26,231 nucleotides of DNA from a virus, in the IMG/VR virus record IMGVR_UViG_3300044742_000087, positions 1-26,231 of that record, one strand, 5' to 3'. Position 1 is the stretch's first letter; the number at the start of each line of letters is the position of its first letter. Shown piece after piece: positions 14,175-21,251 of this stretch. The notes under the pieces are model-generated. The model did not search any database and had not been told where the DNA came from. It worked only from the letters and a program-made list of their open reading frames with translations. The position numbers and the translations under genes were made by a program.

Positions 14175-15308
14175 GTGGCAGCGGCAGTCGAAGTCAACCT
14201 CGGAGCAGTCGGTGATCCGGCTTCGAGCAGCAACCACATTGTCCGGGTGCGCGGCCTTGTCGACACCGTGGTGGGCGGCGCGATGGACCTCCAGACCGAG
14301 TTGCGTCAGGGCGGCTCTGCGCTCAGCACGCCGGCGCTGTGGAACGATGCGCTCACCGCGAGCGCGCAGACCTTCACACACACGCTGAGCGGCGCGCAGG
14401 CCGACGCGATCACCGACTACAGCACCCTTCGCCTGCTGTTCACGGCGACGCAGGCTGCGGGTGCGGCGCCGACGTTTGTCGCGGCGAGTGCCCTCGCGGT
14501 CACGGCGACCAACGGTGCCACGTTTGCCCCTGCTATCCCAACGGGCACGAACGGGCAGGACATCCTGCTGCTGGGCATCTTCCGCAATGACAACTCGGCC
14601 CCGACCGCGCCGGGCGGCATCTGGAATGCGCTGACCGCGTTCAACGGGGTGAACTCCAGCACGACGATCCAATCGACGTACTGGTACTGGGCGGTTGCCG
14701 CCGGCACCATCGGCAACGCCACCAGCACGACAGCGCCGACGATCACCTACGGCACGAGCACCATTCTGCGCGGCGGTCGCATGATCGCGATCCGTGGCGC
14801 TGAGACGACCTCACCCTTCGGCACGGTCACGGGTCCGGCGACGGCGATCACCCGTCTGAACAACGCGCACCAGGCAGCAGGATCGGCCAGCGCGACGACC
14901 ACCACCGACCTGACCCCGCTAGAGACGAACGTGCTCGGGCTGGTGGTGGGGATCAACTACGGCGTGCGTGTCACGCCATCGATCAGCGGTGCGACGGGAT
15001 GGTCCGCGCCAAGTCTCCTCAGTACGACGACCGGGACCGACGCGACGTGGACGTTGTCGTGGAAGGCGTTCACGACACCGACGAACCTCGATAACCCCAC
15101 GATTGATTTCGCAACGACGACCACGGCAGGCGTCTCGACAGGGTTTCTCTTCGCGCTGAAGCCGATCGCGAACGCGAGCCGCGCGCGGGTGACGTGGGCC
15201 GAACTACAGGTGCCCGTGTCTGCCGTTGCGGCGGATACGCCCGAGATCCGAGGACGGCCCGGTGGCCTGCGCGGCGAACGCCAGATGCATCAGTTACTAG
15301 CTACGTAA
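14175..15308 (+). CDS. Tail fibre/tip protein, 3' half of an apparently split gene
   Basis: 377 residues from GTG 14175, only one base after the upstream stop and with no ribosome binding site at a useful distance. Residues 5-92 ('EVNLGAVGDPASSSNHIVRVRG', 'DLQTELRQGG', 'LSGAQADAITDYSTLRLLFTA') complete the domain begun upstream. Residues 95-333 form a second jelly-roll-like domain with 'MIAIRGAETTSPFG' resembling the 'IYEVSGAVTASPL' block of the upstream protein. Residues 336-350 (RARVTWAELQVPVSA) are the usual last strand of the first domain, so the jelly-roll looks inserted near its end. The last 25 residues are a charged tail. Role: tail tip or fibre, probably host binding. Confidence 0.75.
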   Translation: MAAAVEVNLGAVGDPASSSNHIVRVRGLVDTVVGGAMDLQTELRQGGSALSTPALWNDALTASAQTFTHTLSGAQADAITDYSTLRLLFTATQAAGAAPTFVAASALAVTATNGATFAPAIPTGTNGQDILLLGIFRNDNSAPTAPGGIWNALTAFNGVNSSTTIQSTYWYWAVAAGTIGNATSTTAPTITYGTSTILRGGRMIAIRGAETTSPFGTVTGPATAITRLNNAHQAAGSASATTTTDLTPLETNVLGLVVGINYGVRVTPSISGATGWSAPSLLSTTTGTDATWTLSWKAFTTPTNLDNPTIDFATTTTAGVSTGFLFALKPIANASRARVTWAELQVPVSAVAADTPEIRGRPGGLRGERQMHQLLAT

Positions 15309-15324
15309 AGGCAGGAGAATCTAC

Positions 15325-15828
15325 ATGGGCAAGATGACCGTCCTGAGCGGTGAGAACATGACGCTGTCCACAGGGAGCGTGCTCGCCGGGTTCCGTCCTG
15401 CTGCGCAAGACGCCGCCGCATCCATCATTCGTGTCGTGCGCGTGGAGATCTCGCAGTCGGGCAGTACGACCCTGGCGATGATCCGTGGCGCGCTGAGTGA
15501 CCGCGACACTGCCGGCACCCTCACGGTCACCTCAGCCGCGCCCAACCCGCTCACGCTCGGTGGTCCAGCGTCAGGGCTCACCGGCGCGACGACCTTCCTC
15601 GGAACGGCGGCACGCTCGGGGATCACCTCGTCGGCTGACTCGGGCGGGACGTACATCAACACGGTGCCGTTCTCGTTTGCCAACACGGCGGGCTACCTGT
15701 GGAAGCCTGATCCGACCGAGGTCATCACGGTTACGCCGGGCCACGTCTTCGTCGTTCGCTTTCTGGCGGCACCGGGCACCTTGACAGGGTGGAACGTGTC
15801 GATCTTCCTCAACGAAGGCCCTGACTAA
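15325..15828 (+). CDS. Beta-rich virion-type protein
   Basis: 167 residues with a good GGAG site (AGGAGAATCTAC) before ATG 15325. Residues 30-60 ('AASIIRVVRVEISQSGSTTLAM') and a later 'GHVFVVRFLAAPGTLTGWNVSIFLNE' form strand pairs like the 11,683 protein: similar size, Ala/Thr/Gly-rich, no helices. It most likely forms a tail-tip decoration or fibre base, or a capsid surface protein. No family is recognised beyond general phage structural style. It is followed after 19 bases by the repeat fibre, suggesting a shared complex. Confidence 0.55.
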   Translation: MGKMTVLSGENMTLSTGSVLAGFRPAAQDAAASIIRVVRVEISQSGSTTLAMIRGALSDRDTAGTLTVTSAAPNPLTLGGPASGLTGATTFLGTAARSGITSSADSGGTYINTVPFSFANTAGYLWKPDPTEVITVTPGHVFVVRFLAAPGTLTGWNVSIFLNEGPD

Positions 15829-15847
15829 AGGCACGTCGGGAAAGTAA

Positions 15848-17437
15848 ATGCCGATCTGGCGCATCCCGCCGACCGCGCCGCCGCATCAACCGCAGCCGTT
15901 GCGGCGGCAGGACGTGCCGGTCGCCGGCCCGGTCACGCGGTCGCTTGACGGCGATCAACCCGCTGCGACCGGCACGCTCGCACGCCTCAGTGCGATCCTG
16001 CGTGCGCTTGCGGGCAGCCAGCCAAATGCTACTGGCGCGCTCACCCGCATAGCGAACCGCCTGCGGTCGCTCGCTGGTGATCAACCGACCGCGACCGGCG
16101 CGCTCACCCGGATTGTCCAGGGCGTCCGTGCTCTGGCGGGTTCGCAGCCCACGGCAACGGGAACGCTCACGCGCGGACTGTTCCGTGCGCTCACCGGCGA
16201 TCAGCCCACCGCGACGGGCACGCTGACCCGTGTAGCGAACCTGCTACGTTCGCTCGCCGGTATTCAGCCGACAGCCACAGGCACCCTGACCCGCGGTCTG
16301 TTCCGCAGCCTCGCGGGCGATCAGCCGACAGCTACGGGCGTCCTCACCCGCATCTTCATCGCCCTGCGGTCACTCGCCGGCGATCAGCCGACAGCGACCG
16401 GCGTCCTCACACGGGTCTTCCTCGCGAACCGGAACGTCGCGGGCGATCAGCCGACCGCCACGGGCACCCTCGCGCGGATCGCGCAGTTCCTGCGGTCGCT
16501 GGCAGGCTCGCAGCCCACGGCTACCGGTGCGCTCACGCGTGTCGCGAACCTGCTCCGCTCACTGGCGGGGAACCAGCCGTCTGCGACAGGTAGTCTGTCG
16601 CGCGGGCTCTTCCGTTCGCTCGCCGGCAACCAGCCGGCGGGGACAGGCACCCTCGCGCGTGCGCTCAACTCGCTCCGGTCACTGGCCGGCAGCCAGGATG
16701 CGGCAACGGGCGTCCTCACGCGGACGTTCATCGCTGCCAGGGCACTCGCCGGCTCGCAGCCGACAGCGACGGGAACGCTCGCCAGGATCGTCCAGGCGCT
16801 GCGTAGCCTGGCAGGTAACCAACCGACCGCCACCGGGACGCTTACGCGTCTGGCGGCCCTCCTACGCAGCCTGACGGGCGACCAGCCCGCGGCGACCGGG
16901 ACGCTGAGTCGGATCGTCCAGGCACTCCGTGCGCTGGCAGGCTCGCAGGCGAACGCGACCGGCACGCTTACCCGTCAGTTCATCGCGCTCCGTAGCCTTG
17001 CCGGGTCGCAACCGACGGCTACGGGCGTCCTGACACGGCTCCTCATCAAGATCCGTAGCCTCACGGGCAATCAGCCCACGGCAACGGGCACGCTCACACG
17101 CATCGCGGCCGTCTCGCGGACCCTGACGGGGGATCAGCCGACCGCTACGGGCACCCTGACCCGCAGCGCATACAACGTCAATCGTTCGCTCACCGGCGAT
17201 CAGGCGGCACCAACCGGCGAACTCGCGCGCCTGCTGGCGACTACCCGCCTGCTGGTCGGCAATCAGCCGTCGGCCACGGGCAGCGCGTCGTGGTTCGTCC
17301 AACAGCCGGGCACGGTCACCGGCGGCATCTCGCGCCTCGGTAGTGCCACGGCAGGAACAGAACGAATCAATAGTGTCACTGGCGGCCCCGCACTGGTCGG
17401 CAGCGTATCGGGTGGTAGCAGTCAGAACCAGTTGTAG
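15848..17437 (+). CDS. Repetitive fibre-like protein with 22 copies of a 21-residue repeat
   Basis: 529 residues. Residues 1-33 are Pro/Gln-rich and could be the virion anchor. From residue 34 to about 479 the protein is a tandem repeat with consensus 'AGDQPTATGTLTR' followed by a variable 'I-x-x-x-L-R-S-L' segment. Most units are 21 residues; units 4, 6 and 11 are 19 (all with 'TRGLFR') and unit 20 is 22. The last 50 residues are Gly/Ser/Thr-rich ('SVTGGPALVGSVSGG'). No signal peptide, transmembrane segment or enzyme motif is present. Regular strand-turn repeats with a conserved G, Q and T-G fit an intertwined beta fibre. Position after the tail-tip genes suggests a long tail fibre; receptor binding is inferred. 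Similar 'AGxQPxATGxL' repeats occur in other phage proteins. Confidence 0.75.
   Translation: MPIWRIPPTAPPHQPQPLRRQDVPVAGPVTRSLDGDQPAATGTLARLSAILRALAGSQPNATGALTRIANRLRSLAGDQPTATGALTRIVQGVRALAGSQPTATGTLTRGLFRALTGDQPTATGTLTRVANLLRSLAGIQPTATGTLTRGLFRSLAGDQPTATGVLTRIFIALRSLAGDQPTATGVLTRVFLANRNVAGDQPTATGTLARIAQFLRSLAGSQPTATGALTRVANLLRSLAGNQPSATGSLSRGLFRSLAGNQPAGTGTLARALNSLRSLAGSQDAATGVLTRTFIAARALAGSQPTATGTLARIVQALRSLAGNQPTATGTLTRLAALLRSLTGDQPAATGTLSRIVQALRALAGSQANATGTLTRQFIALRSLAGSQPTATGVLTRLLIKIRSLTGNQPTATGTLTRIAAVSRTLTGDQPTATGTLTRSAYNVNRSLTGDQAAPTGELARLLATTRLLVGNQPSATGSASWFVQQPGTVTGGISRLGSATAGTERINSVTGGPALVGSVSGGSSQNQL
15947..17284 (+). repeat. 63-base (21-codon) tandem coding repeat, 22 units
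   Basis: Units start at 15,947 and run with periods of 63 bases, three of 57 and one of 66; the 22nd, at 17,255, is partial. The amino acid consensus is held tightly at G2, Q4, T9-G10, L12 and R14, while third codon positions vary widely between units. So the array is old and selected at the protein level rather than a fresh DNA duplication. The three 57-base units share 'RGLFR' and probably arose from one shortened copy that was duplicated. Confidence 0.9.
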
Positions 17438-17449
17438 TGGAGGGCCGCG

Positions 17450-17800
17450 GTGGTCATCGTTCTGAGCGCATTCGACATCAACGACCTCGTACGGATCGGC
17501 AACCATACCGGGACCAATGGCAATGGTGATTCCCGCGCCGCCTTCAAAGATCCTCTCGGCGTAGCGACCGACCCGTCAGCCGTGACGGTGCGCCTGCGGA
17601 AACCAAGCGGCGCCGTCCTCATCTATGGGTGGCCGACCGTCGCGGCAGACGGCATCCTCGTGAAAGAGGCGACCGGCAAGTTCTACATCGACGTGCTCAT
17701 CGACGAGGCGGGCACGTGGTATTGGCAGCTCACGGGGACAGGCACCGTCCAGACGAGCGAGGCGGGCGAGTTCTGGGTGAGGCCCACCCTTGTCGGGTGA
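17450..17800 (+). CDS. Small Ig-like phage protein
   Basis: 116 residues from GTG 17450. The layout 'FDINDLVRI' then 'DPSAVTVRLRKPSGAVLIY', 'GKFYIDVLIDEAGTWYWQLTGTG' and a closing 'EAGEFWVRP' matches a common small phage protein: 'd-x-G-d-x-v-r-l ... D-P-t-x-V-t-x-x-v-x-x-P-d-G ... Y-x-x-x-x-x-x-x-x-a-G-x-w-x-x-r-x-x-g-t-g-x-x-x-x-x-e-g-x-f-x-V'. It is a single immunoglobulin-like domain. Such genes sit near tail or lysis genes and probably decorate the virion. The GTG follows GGAGGGCCGCG at about 8 bases, a good site. Confidence 0.7.
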   Translation: MVIVLSAFDINDLVRIGNHTGTNGNGDSRAAFKDPLGVATDPSAVTVRLRKPSGAVLIYGWPTVAADGILVKEATGKFYIDVLIDEAGTWYWQLTGTGTVQTSEAGEFWVRPTLVG

Positions 17801-17828
17801 CGGGGAAGTGGTGAACGAGGACCACAAC

Positions 17829-18437
17829 ATGAGTGACGCCGCCAGGGGCTCGAACGGTGGGGGAAGGGACACGAGTGTCAGTTCGCTGATCTACACCGAG
17901 GAGAAGTCCGAGATCCTATGGCTCGCTCATGAGCGTAGCCACGAGCTGGAACAGAAGGCACTGGAGGTCGCGCTAGCGGCGGCGGATAGGCAAGTCGAAG
18001 CAGTCCGCGCATCCTTGCGAGAGATCATCGATGCTGAGCTACGGAAGGCTACCTCGGACTACCGGAATCTGCTCGAACAAACCAGGAAAGATTGGATGCA
18101 CCACAACGAGGTGCACGTGGCGCATGGGATCGCGCACGAGCAACAGCATCGCCAGACCCAGGAAGCCCTCGACAAGGCTGAGAAGACGGCGCTCACGCTA
18201 TCCAACACGTTGAGCACCGACGTACAGCGAGCCGTCCTGGCGCAGGCAACCATGATCACGAAGGACCAGATGGCGGCTGAGGTCAAGGCAATCGACGCAC
18301 GTATCAGCCTGCTGGAGCGCGGCACGGCGATCATTGCTGGGCGAGACAACGGCATTTCTACGAGTTGGGCGTTCGCTGTCGCACTCATCGGTATTTTGCT
18401 TGGAGCGGGTGGCCTCTTGCTCGCGCTCACACGCTGA
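17829..18437 (+). CDS. Coiled-coil protein with C-terminal membrane anchor, holin-like position
   Basis: 202 residues from ATG 17829, chosen because GAGGA lies 7 bases upstream; in-frame GTG codons at 17790 and 17808-17811 are alternatives. Residues 24-165 are a continuous charged helix, probably a coiled coil, with a His-rich 'HHNEVHVAHGIAHEQQH' patch at 91-107. Residues 178-200 (TSWAFAVALIGILLGAGGLLLAL) form one transmembrane segment. Similar coiled-coil-plus-membrane proteins are encoded beside endolysins in many phages of high-GC bacteria and are often annotated as putative holins or minor tail proteins. A membrane-facing lysis role is the best guess; the sequence does not prove it. Confidence 0.6.
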   Translation: MSDAARGSNGGGRDTSVSSLIYTEEKSEILWLAHERSHELEQKALEVALAAADRQVEAVRASLREIIDAELRKATSDYRNLLEQTRKDWMHHNEVHVAHGIAHEQQHRQTQEALDKAEKTALTLSNTLSTDVQRAVLAQATMITKDQMAAEVKAIDARISLLERGTAIIAGRDNGISTSWAFAVALIGILLGAGGLLLALTR

Positions 18438-18449
18438 TCGGCATATGGC

Positions 18450-18695
18450 ATGGTTCCCCCTCCCCAAGTTATCTGGCACGGCACCTCGGCTGAGGGCCTC
18501 GAACTGGTCGCGGCGATAGCCCGCAACTGTGAGTGCGTCACGAACCTCGGCGGCGTGACCACCTCGATGTGCTCGCCGCATAAGGCGATGCTGGACGACC
18601 AGCGGTTCATGGATGGCGTCCTCGCCTACCGACACCAGCGCGAAGCGTTGCTGTGCGAAGAGTGGACCACCGTCAGAAAACACGGCGATGGCTGA
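18450..18695 (+). CDS. Small conserved Cys-containing phage protein
   Basis: 81 residues between the coiled-coil protein and the lysozyme. C28-x-C30 and a later C42 could bind a metal, and the second half 'CSPHKAMLDDQRFMDGVLAYRHQREALLCEEW' is a helical segment I recognise, in the form 'C-x-x-H-x-x-M-x-x-D-Q-x-x-x-D-x-L-x-x-x-R', from small proteins beside lysis genes of other phages. The overlap with the lysozyme start (18,688-18,695) argues for co-translation. Function unknown. Confidence 0.55.
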   Translation: MVPPPQVIWHGTSAEGLELVAAIARNCECVTNLGGVTTSMCSPHKAMLDDQRFMDGVLAYRHQREALLCEEWTTVRKHGDG

Positions 18696-19491
18696 CACGC
18701 TGTACGGGGCGGATATCTCCAATCACCAGGGACCGCCTGCCACGTACCGCGGGCAGCCGTGGTATCAGGAGTCGCAGTTCATCATCGCGCAGGCGATCCC
18801 GCGTCCGTTGCCGGATGGCTACGTGGGCGAGCAGTTGCGTGCGGCGCAGGCTGATGGCAAGCACTGCGGCGCCTACGTCTGGCTATGGCATGACCCGACC
18901 TGGCGGATGGGCGACGGGTCCGTCGAGGACGACCAGCGGCGCCGACTCGCCACCATTCCTGACGACGTGCAGCTCGACATGCGCCTGTGGCTCGACGTCG
19001 AGGACAACCAGAGCACGGGATGGAAGGTGCCGATCCCTCAGCGGGTCGACGACGTGAAGCGCGCGCTCGCGGTGCTCGACGAGTGGAGTGCTGCACGGGG
19101 GCTGCCCGCGGCGGGTATCTACTGGAGCGATTGGTTCATCAGCCTGCTGTTCGGTGGGCAGGATTACTTCGGGCGCAGGCAGTGGAAGGCGCACTACGGC
19201 GCGCCGGCGGGGAGCCTGATCCACGACACGTGCGTGGCGCACCAGTACACGTCAACGCCGGTGGATCAGAACATCATGCTCGCGAGCGAGATCGTGACCG
19301 CGGGGGCGCCGCCTGCGACTGACCCGTGCGCCGGACTGGTAACCGCGCTCGCCTATCTCGGTGACGATCTGCCGCCGCGGCTCGAAGCCGCGATGAAGGG
19401 CAAGATGACGGCAGCGGATAAGACCGAGGTGCTCGCAGTCGCCGCGGAGCTTCGGCGGGTGCGCGAGCAATTCATCGGCCCGAAGTCGTGA
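18688..19491 (+). CDS. GH25-family lysozyme (endolysin)
   Basis: 267 residues from ATG 18688; the frame is open back to 18613, but only the ATG at 18688 puts the GH25 domain right at the N-terminus, as usual. Family features: 'YGADISNHQG' (6-15) holding the first Asp (D9), 'LRLWLDVEDNQ' (99-108) with the catalytic Asp103/Glu105 pair, 'AGIYWSDWF' (142-150), 'RRQWKAHYGAP', and 'VAHQYTSTPVDQNIML' (183-198) near the C-terminal end of the barrel. GH25 enzymes cut the N-acetylmuramic acid-GlcNAc bond of peptidoglycan. A short helical C-terminal region (about 215-265) without a known wall-binding motif follows. No signal peptide, so release needs a holin or it acts as an exported virion enzyme. Confidence 0.87.
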   Translation: MADTLYGADISNHQGPPATYRGQPWYQESQFIIAQAIPRPLPDGYVGEQLRAAQADGKHCGAYVWLWHDPTWRMGDGSVEDDQRRRLATIPDDVQLDMRLWLDVEDNQSTGWKVPIPQRVDDVKRALAVLDEWSAARGLPAAGIYWSDWFISLLFGGQDYFGRRQWKAHYGAPAGSLIHDTCVAHQYTSTPVDQNIMLASEIVTAGAPPATDPCAGLVTALAYLGDDLPPRLEAAMKGKMTAADKTEVLAVAAELRRVREQFIGPKS

Positions 19492-20159
19492 CCTTCGGAG
19501 TGAACCTGGACTTCAGGTATGACGCCGGCTACCCGCCGCTGCTCACCGCTCGACGCCTCGGCCTGACGTGGGTGCGCGTGATCAGCCTGCCGGTGATGGA
19601 GTACTGGGCCGAGCAACTCCTGCTGCATGGCTGCCAGGTAATCGCCGTCTACACGGGCGAGTCGGAAGCCGCGGGCCGTTACGTCATGAACAGCGCGAGC
19701 GTCTTGCAAGTAGGTAACGAGCCCTTTATGGGCGGCGCCGCGACCTGGCCCGCGGGCAACGCGAACGCCTTCGTCAAGAAGTGGCTCGAAGTGCGCGACC
19801 TCGTCTGGGACAAGCACGGCCAGTGGTTCCCCCTGATGGGGCCGGGCATGTGGGTACAGGACTATTCCAAGTGGGCGAGCATCGCGGACCGTATCGAAGG
19901 CGTCACAACTGCGGCGGTCCACGTCTACGGGCATAGTCCCGAGCAGGCGCGACCCCTGCTCGAACGCTACCGAGCTGTGCGGCCCGACATCCCGCTCTTC
20001 TGCTCCGAGTGGATGGCGCGATGGCCCGACACGCTCGCGCTCGCGAGGACGATCGACACGTTCTGCACAGGACGCTGCTGGTACACCTGGGACAATCCGG
20101 GGGAGCCGCATCACACGTTAGCCGCCACGCCCGAGATGGGCATTCTTCTGACCGCATAA
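19488..20159 (+). CDS. Glycoside hydrolase-like TIM-barrel protein
   Basis: 223 residues from GTG 19488, overlapping the lysozyme stop by 4 bases. Motifs of clan-A glycosidases are visible: 'LGLTWVRV' (24-31), 'VLQVGNEP' (72-79) with Glu78 in the acid/base position, 'TTAAVHVYGHS' (140-150) and 'PLFCSEWMA' (169-177) with Glu174 in the nucleophile position. The barrel is compact, missing several usual loops, and has no signal peptide or carbohydrate-binding module. It may attack a wall polysaccharide, capsule or glycan receptor. The tandem with GH25 suggests a combined lysis or entry role. Substrate not predictable. Confidence 0.72.
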   Translation: MTFGVNLDFRYDAGYPPLLTARRLGLTWVRVISLPVMEYWAEQLLLHGCQVIAVYTGESEAAGRYVMNSASVLQVGNEPFMGGAATWPAGNANAFVKKWLEVRDLVWDKHGQWFPLMGPGMWVQDYSKWASIADRIEGVTTAAVHVYGHSPEQARPLLERYRAVRPDIPLFCSEWMARWPDTLALARTIDTFCTGRCWYTWDNPGEPHHTLAATPEMGILLTA

Positions 20160-20174
20160 AGGGGGAGCACCCGC

Positions 20175-20315
20175 ATGGCTCTGAGTATTGATCTGGTTCT
20201 CATCGTGATTGGCCTCGTGCTGTTCGCACTGGCGACGTTCAGCGTGCCGACGCATCCTCGGCTCAACCTCATCGCAGCCGGGTTGTTCTGCTGGCTGTTG
20301 ACGCTACTCGTGTGA
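20175..20315 (+). CDS. Tiny two-transmembrane protein (46 aa)
   Basis: Begins ATG 20175 after GGGGGAG at about 8 bases. Two hydrophobic helices at about residues 6-24 and 30-46 are joined by a short 'TFSVPTHPRL' turn. Small proteins of this pattern (a 'L-x-L-V-L-x-V-I-x-x-V-L-x-x-L-A' helix, then 'R-L-N-L-x-A-x-G-L') recur next to endolysin genes of phages of GC-rich bacteria. It is a good holin or pinholin-type candidate by size, topology and location, but no assay-based evidence exists here. Confidence 0.6.
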   Translation: MALSIDLVLIVIGLVLFALATFSVPTHPRLNLIAAGLFCWLLTLLV

Positions 20316-20330
20316 TGAAAGGACAGCGAC

Positions 20331-20465
20331 GTGGAATCGCTCCCTACGGATGACGTCACGTTCGCTGTCGTGATTCTTGGCCCCATCGCGATCGGGACGC
20401 TGATCGGGGCACTCGTCTGGTATCTCATGCGCCGATCGCGTGGTCCCGACAAGTTAGAGAAGTAA
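20331..20465 (+). CDS. Tiny single-transmembrane protein (44 aa)
   Basis: Begins GTG 20331 after AAAGGACAG. An acidic head (MESLPTDD), one hydrophobic helix (about 11-33) and a basic tail (MRRSRGPDKLEK) imply an N-out, C-in orientation by the positive-inside rule. It could be an antiholin, a lysis helper or a membrane anchor. Its stop and the next start share one base (TAATG). Confidence 0.55.
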   Translation: MESLPTDDVTFAVVILGPIAIGTLIGALVWYLMRRSRGPDKLEK

Positions 20466-20581
20466 TGGATAAGACGGCGTTCGTCGTCGGCGTAGCGTTC
20501 ACGCTCACCGCGGGCGGGCTTATTGGCGGCGCGTGGTTGCTCGTGTGGGCGATACGCCGCCTGCTCCAGGGGGGAACGTGA
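20465..20581 (+). CDS. Tiny single-transmembrane protein (38 aa)
   Basis: Begins ATG 20465, overlapping the previous stop, and ends at TGA 20579-20581, which overlaps the next ATG. One hydrophobic Gly-rich helix (about 6-30) is followed by a basic 'RRLLQGG' end. Too short for family assignment; the tight overlaps at both ends argue it is really translated. GGGGGAACG near its end serves as the Shine-Dalgarno site of the following gene. Confidence 0.5.
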   Translation: MDKTAFVVGVAFTLTAGGLIGGAWLLVWAIRRLLQGGT

Positions 20582-20928
20582 TGAGAAGTGTGTTACGAGC
20601 GATAGCGATGGCGGGCCTGCTCGTGGCCTGCACGTCGCTGACGGTGGGTGCGGCGCCTGAGCCGCGGCTGCAACGAATCGAGGTCAGTTCGTCGGGTAGC
20701 ACCCTGACGGTGAGCGGCACGGTACTCGGACTTGTTCAGTCTGAGGGCACGCTCAGCGTGGACGTGCTCGTGCGTGTTGTCTGCACAGACGGCTCGGGGA
20801 TGGACTGGGGCGTGAGTATGGACGCAACCCTGAGCGGTGCGAACCGGCAGGAGGTCGGCGTCTCGCTACCGCTGTTCTGTCAAATCGCGAGCGCACAGAT
20901 TCTCGAAACGAGCGTGACCGTTACGTAG
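20581..20928 (+). CDS. Probable lipoprotein of the lysis region
   Basis: 115 residues from ATG 20581, which overlaps the previous stop and lies about 5 bases after GGGGGAAC. A basic start and hydrophobic core lead to L14-V15-A16-C17, a good lipobox, so it is likely exported and lipid-anchored; cleavage at 'VGA-AP' is an alternative. The rest is one beta-domain with two Cys (about 64 and 100) that may pair. Placed last in the lysis gene run it could be a spanin-like or wall-facing lysis factor, or a surface protein that blocks superinfection. No family recognised. Confidence 0.6.
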   Translation: MRSVLRAIAMAGLLVACTSLTVGAAPEPRLQRIEVSSSGSTLTVSGTVLGLVQSEGTLSVDVLVRVVCTDGSGMDWGVSMDATLSGANRQEVGVSLPLFCQIASAQILETSVTVT

Positions 20929-20967
20929 GACACCCGCGCCTATCAGCACCCCCGCTGTCGCGGGTGA

Positions 20968-21007
20968 AGCCCTCTCTCTGGCTACGGCCGGGGAGAGGGC
21001 TCTTTTC
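20968..21007 (+). terminator. Rho-independent terminator at the end of the virion/lysis operon
   Basis: A perfect 9-base stem, AGCCCTCTC (20968-20976) with GAGAGGGCT (20993-21001), is followed by CTTTTCTG. A weaker inverted repeat (CACCCGCG and CGCGGGTG) lies just upstream. It ends the 20-kb plus-strand gene run. Its right arm covers the last codons of the minus-strand HTH gene. There is no T run for transcription from the right, so it works mainly for the plus strand. Confidence 0.82.
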
Positions 21008-21251
21008 TGTTTAACAGAGTTTCGAGATCGCTGCGCCTGATCCGCCAGCCGGACTGATCCGACACCTTGGTGGCGGGAAGCCATCCGACCTTGATCCAGC
21101 GGCGCACGGTTTTTTCGGCAACCTTCCGCTCCTGCGCCACATCCCGCACGGTCAGGAGCGGTTCACCCACCTTGGGTGCCAATGTAACACCATAGGCGCG
21201 ATTGGTATAGACGGTTGGGCGCTTATGGTCTACAGTGGGCGAGACAATCAT
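20982..21251 (-). CDS. Excisionase/MerR-type helix-turn-helix DNA-binding protein
   Basis: 89 residues on the minus strand, the only convincing reverse gene here. Residues 32-79 match the excisionase-family HTH: 'LLTVRDVAQERKVAEKTVRRWIKVGWLPATKV' then 'GWRIRRSDLETLLNR'. Proteins of this type bind DNA as Xis-like directionality factors or small regulators. The first 30 residues lack family resemblance. The annotated ATG overlaps the ATG of a plus-strand gene by two bases, so the true start may lie further inside, for example TTG at 21182. It sits between the two modules with convergent end on the left and divergent start on the right. It may control either the secretion module or excision. Confidence 0.78.
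   Translation of the reverse strand: MIVSPTVDHKRPTVYTNRAYGVTLAPKVGEPLLTVRDVAQERKVAEKTVRRWIKVGWLPATKVSDQSGWRIRRSDLETLLNRKEPSPRP

Noticed and set aside
15947-17284. CRISPR-like periodic array
   Set aside because: The 63-base period is in codon register, units are not identical, there are no constant repeats with unique spacers, and every unit translates into the same protein motif.
18613-18687. Upstream extension of the lysozyme gene to 18,613
   Set aside because: The extra 25 residues overlap the previous gene and look like out-of-frame sequence; the GH25 domain starts right after ATG 18,688.
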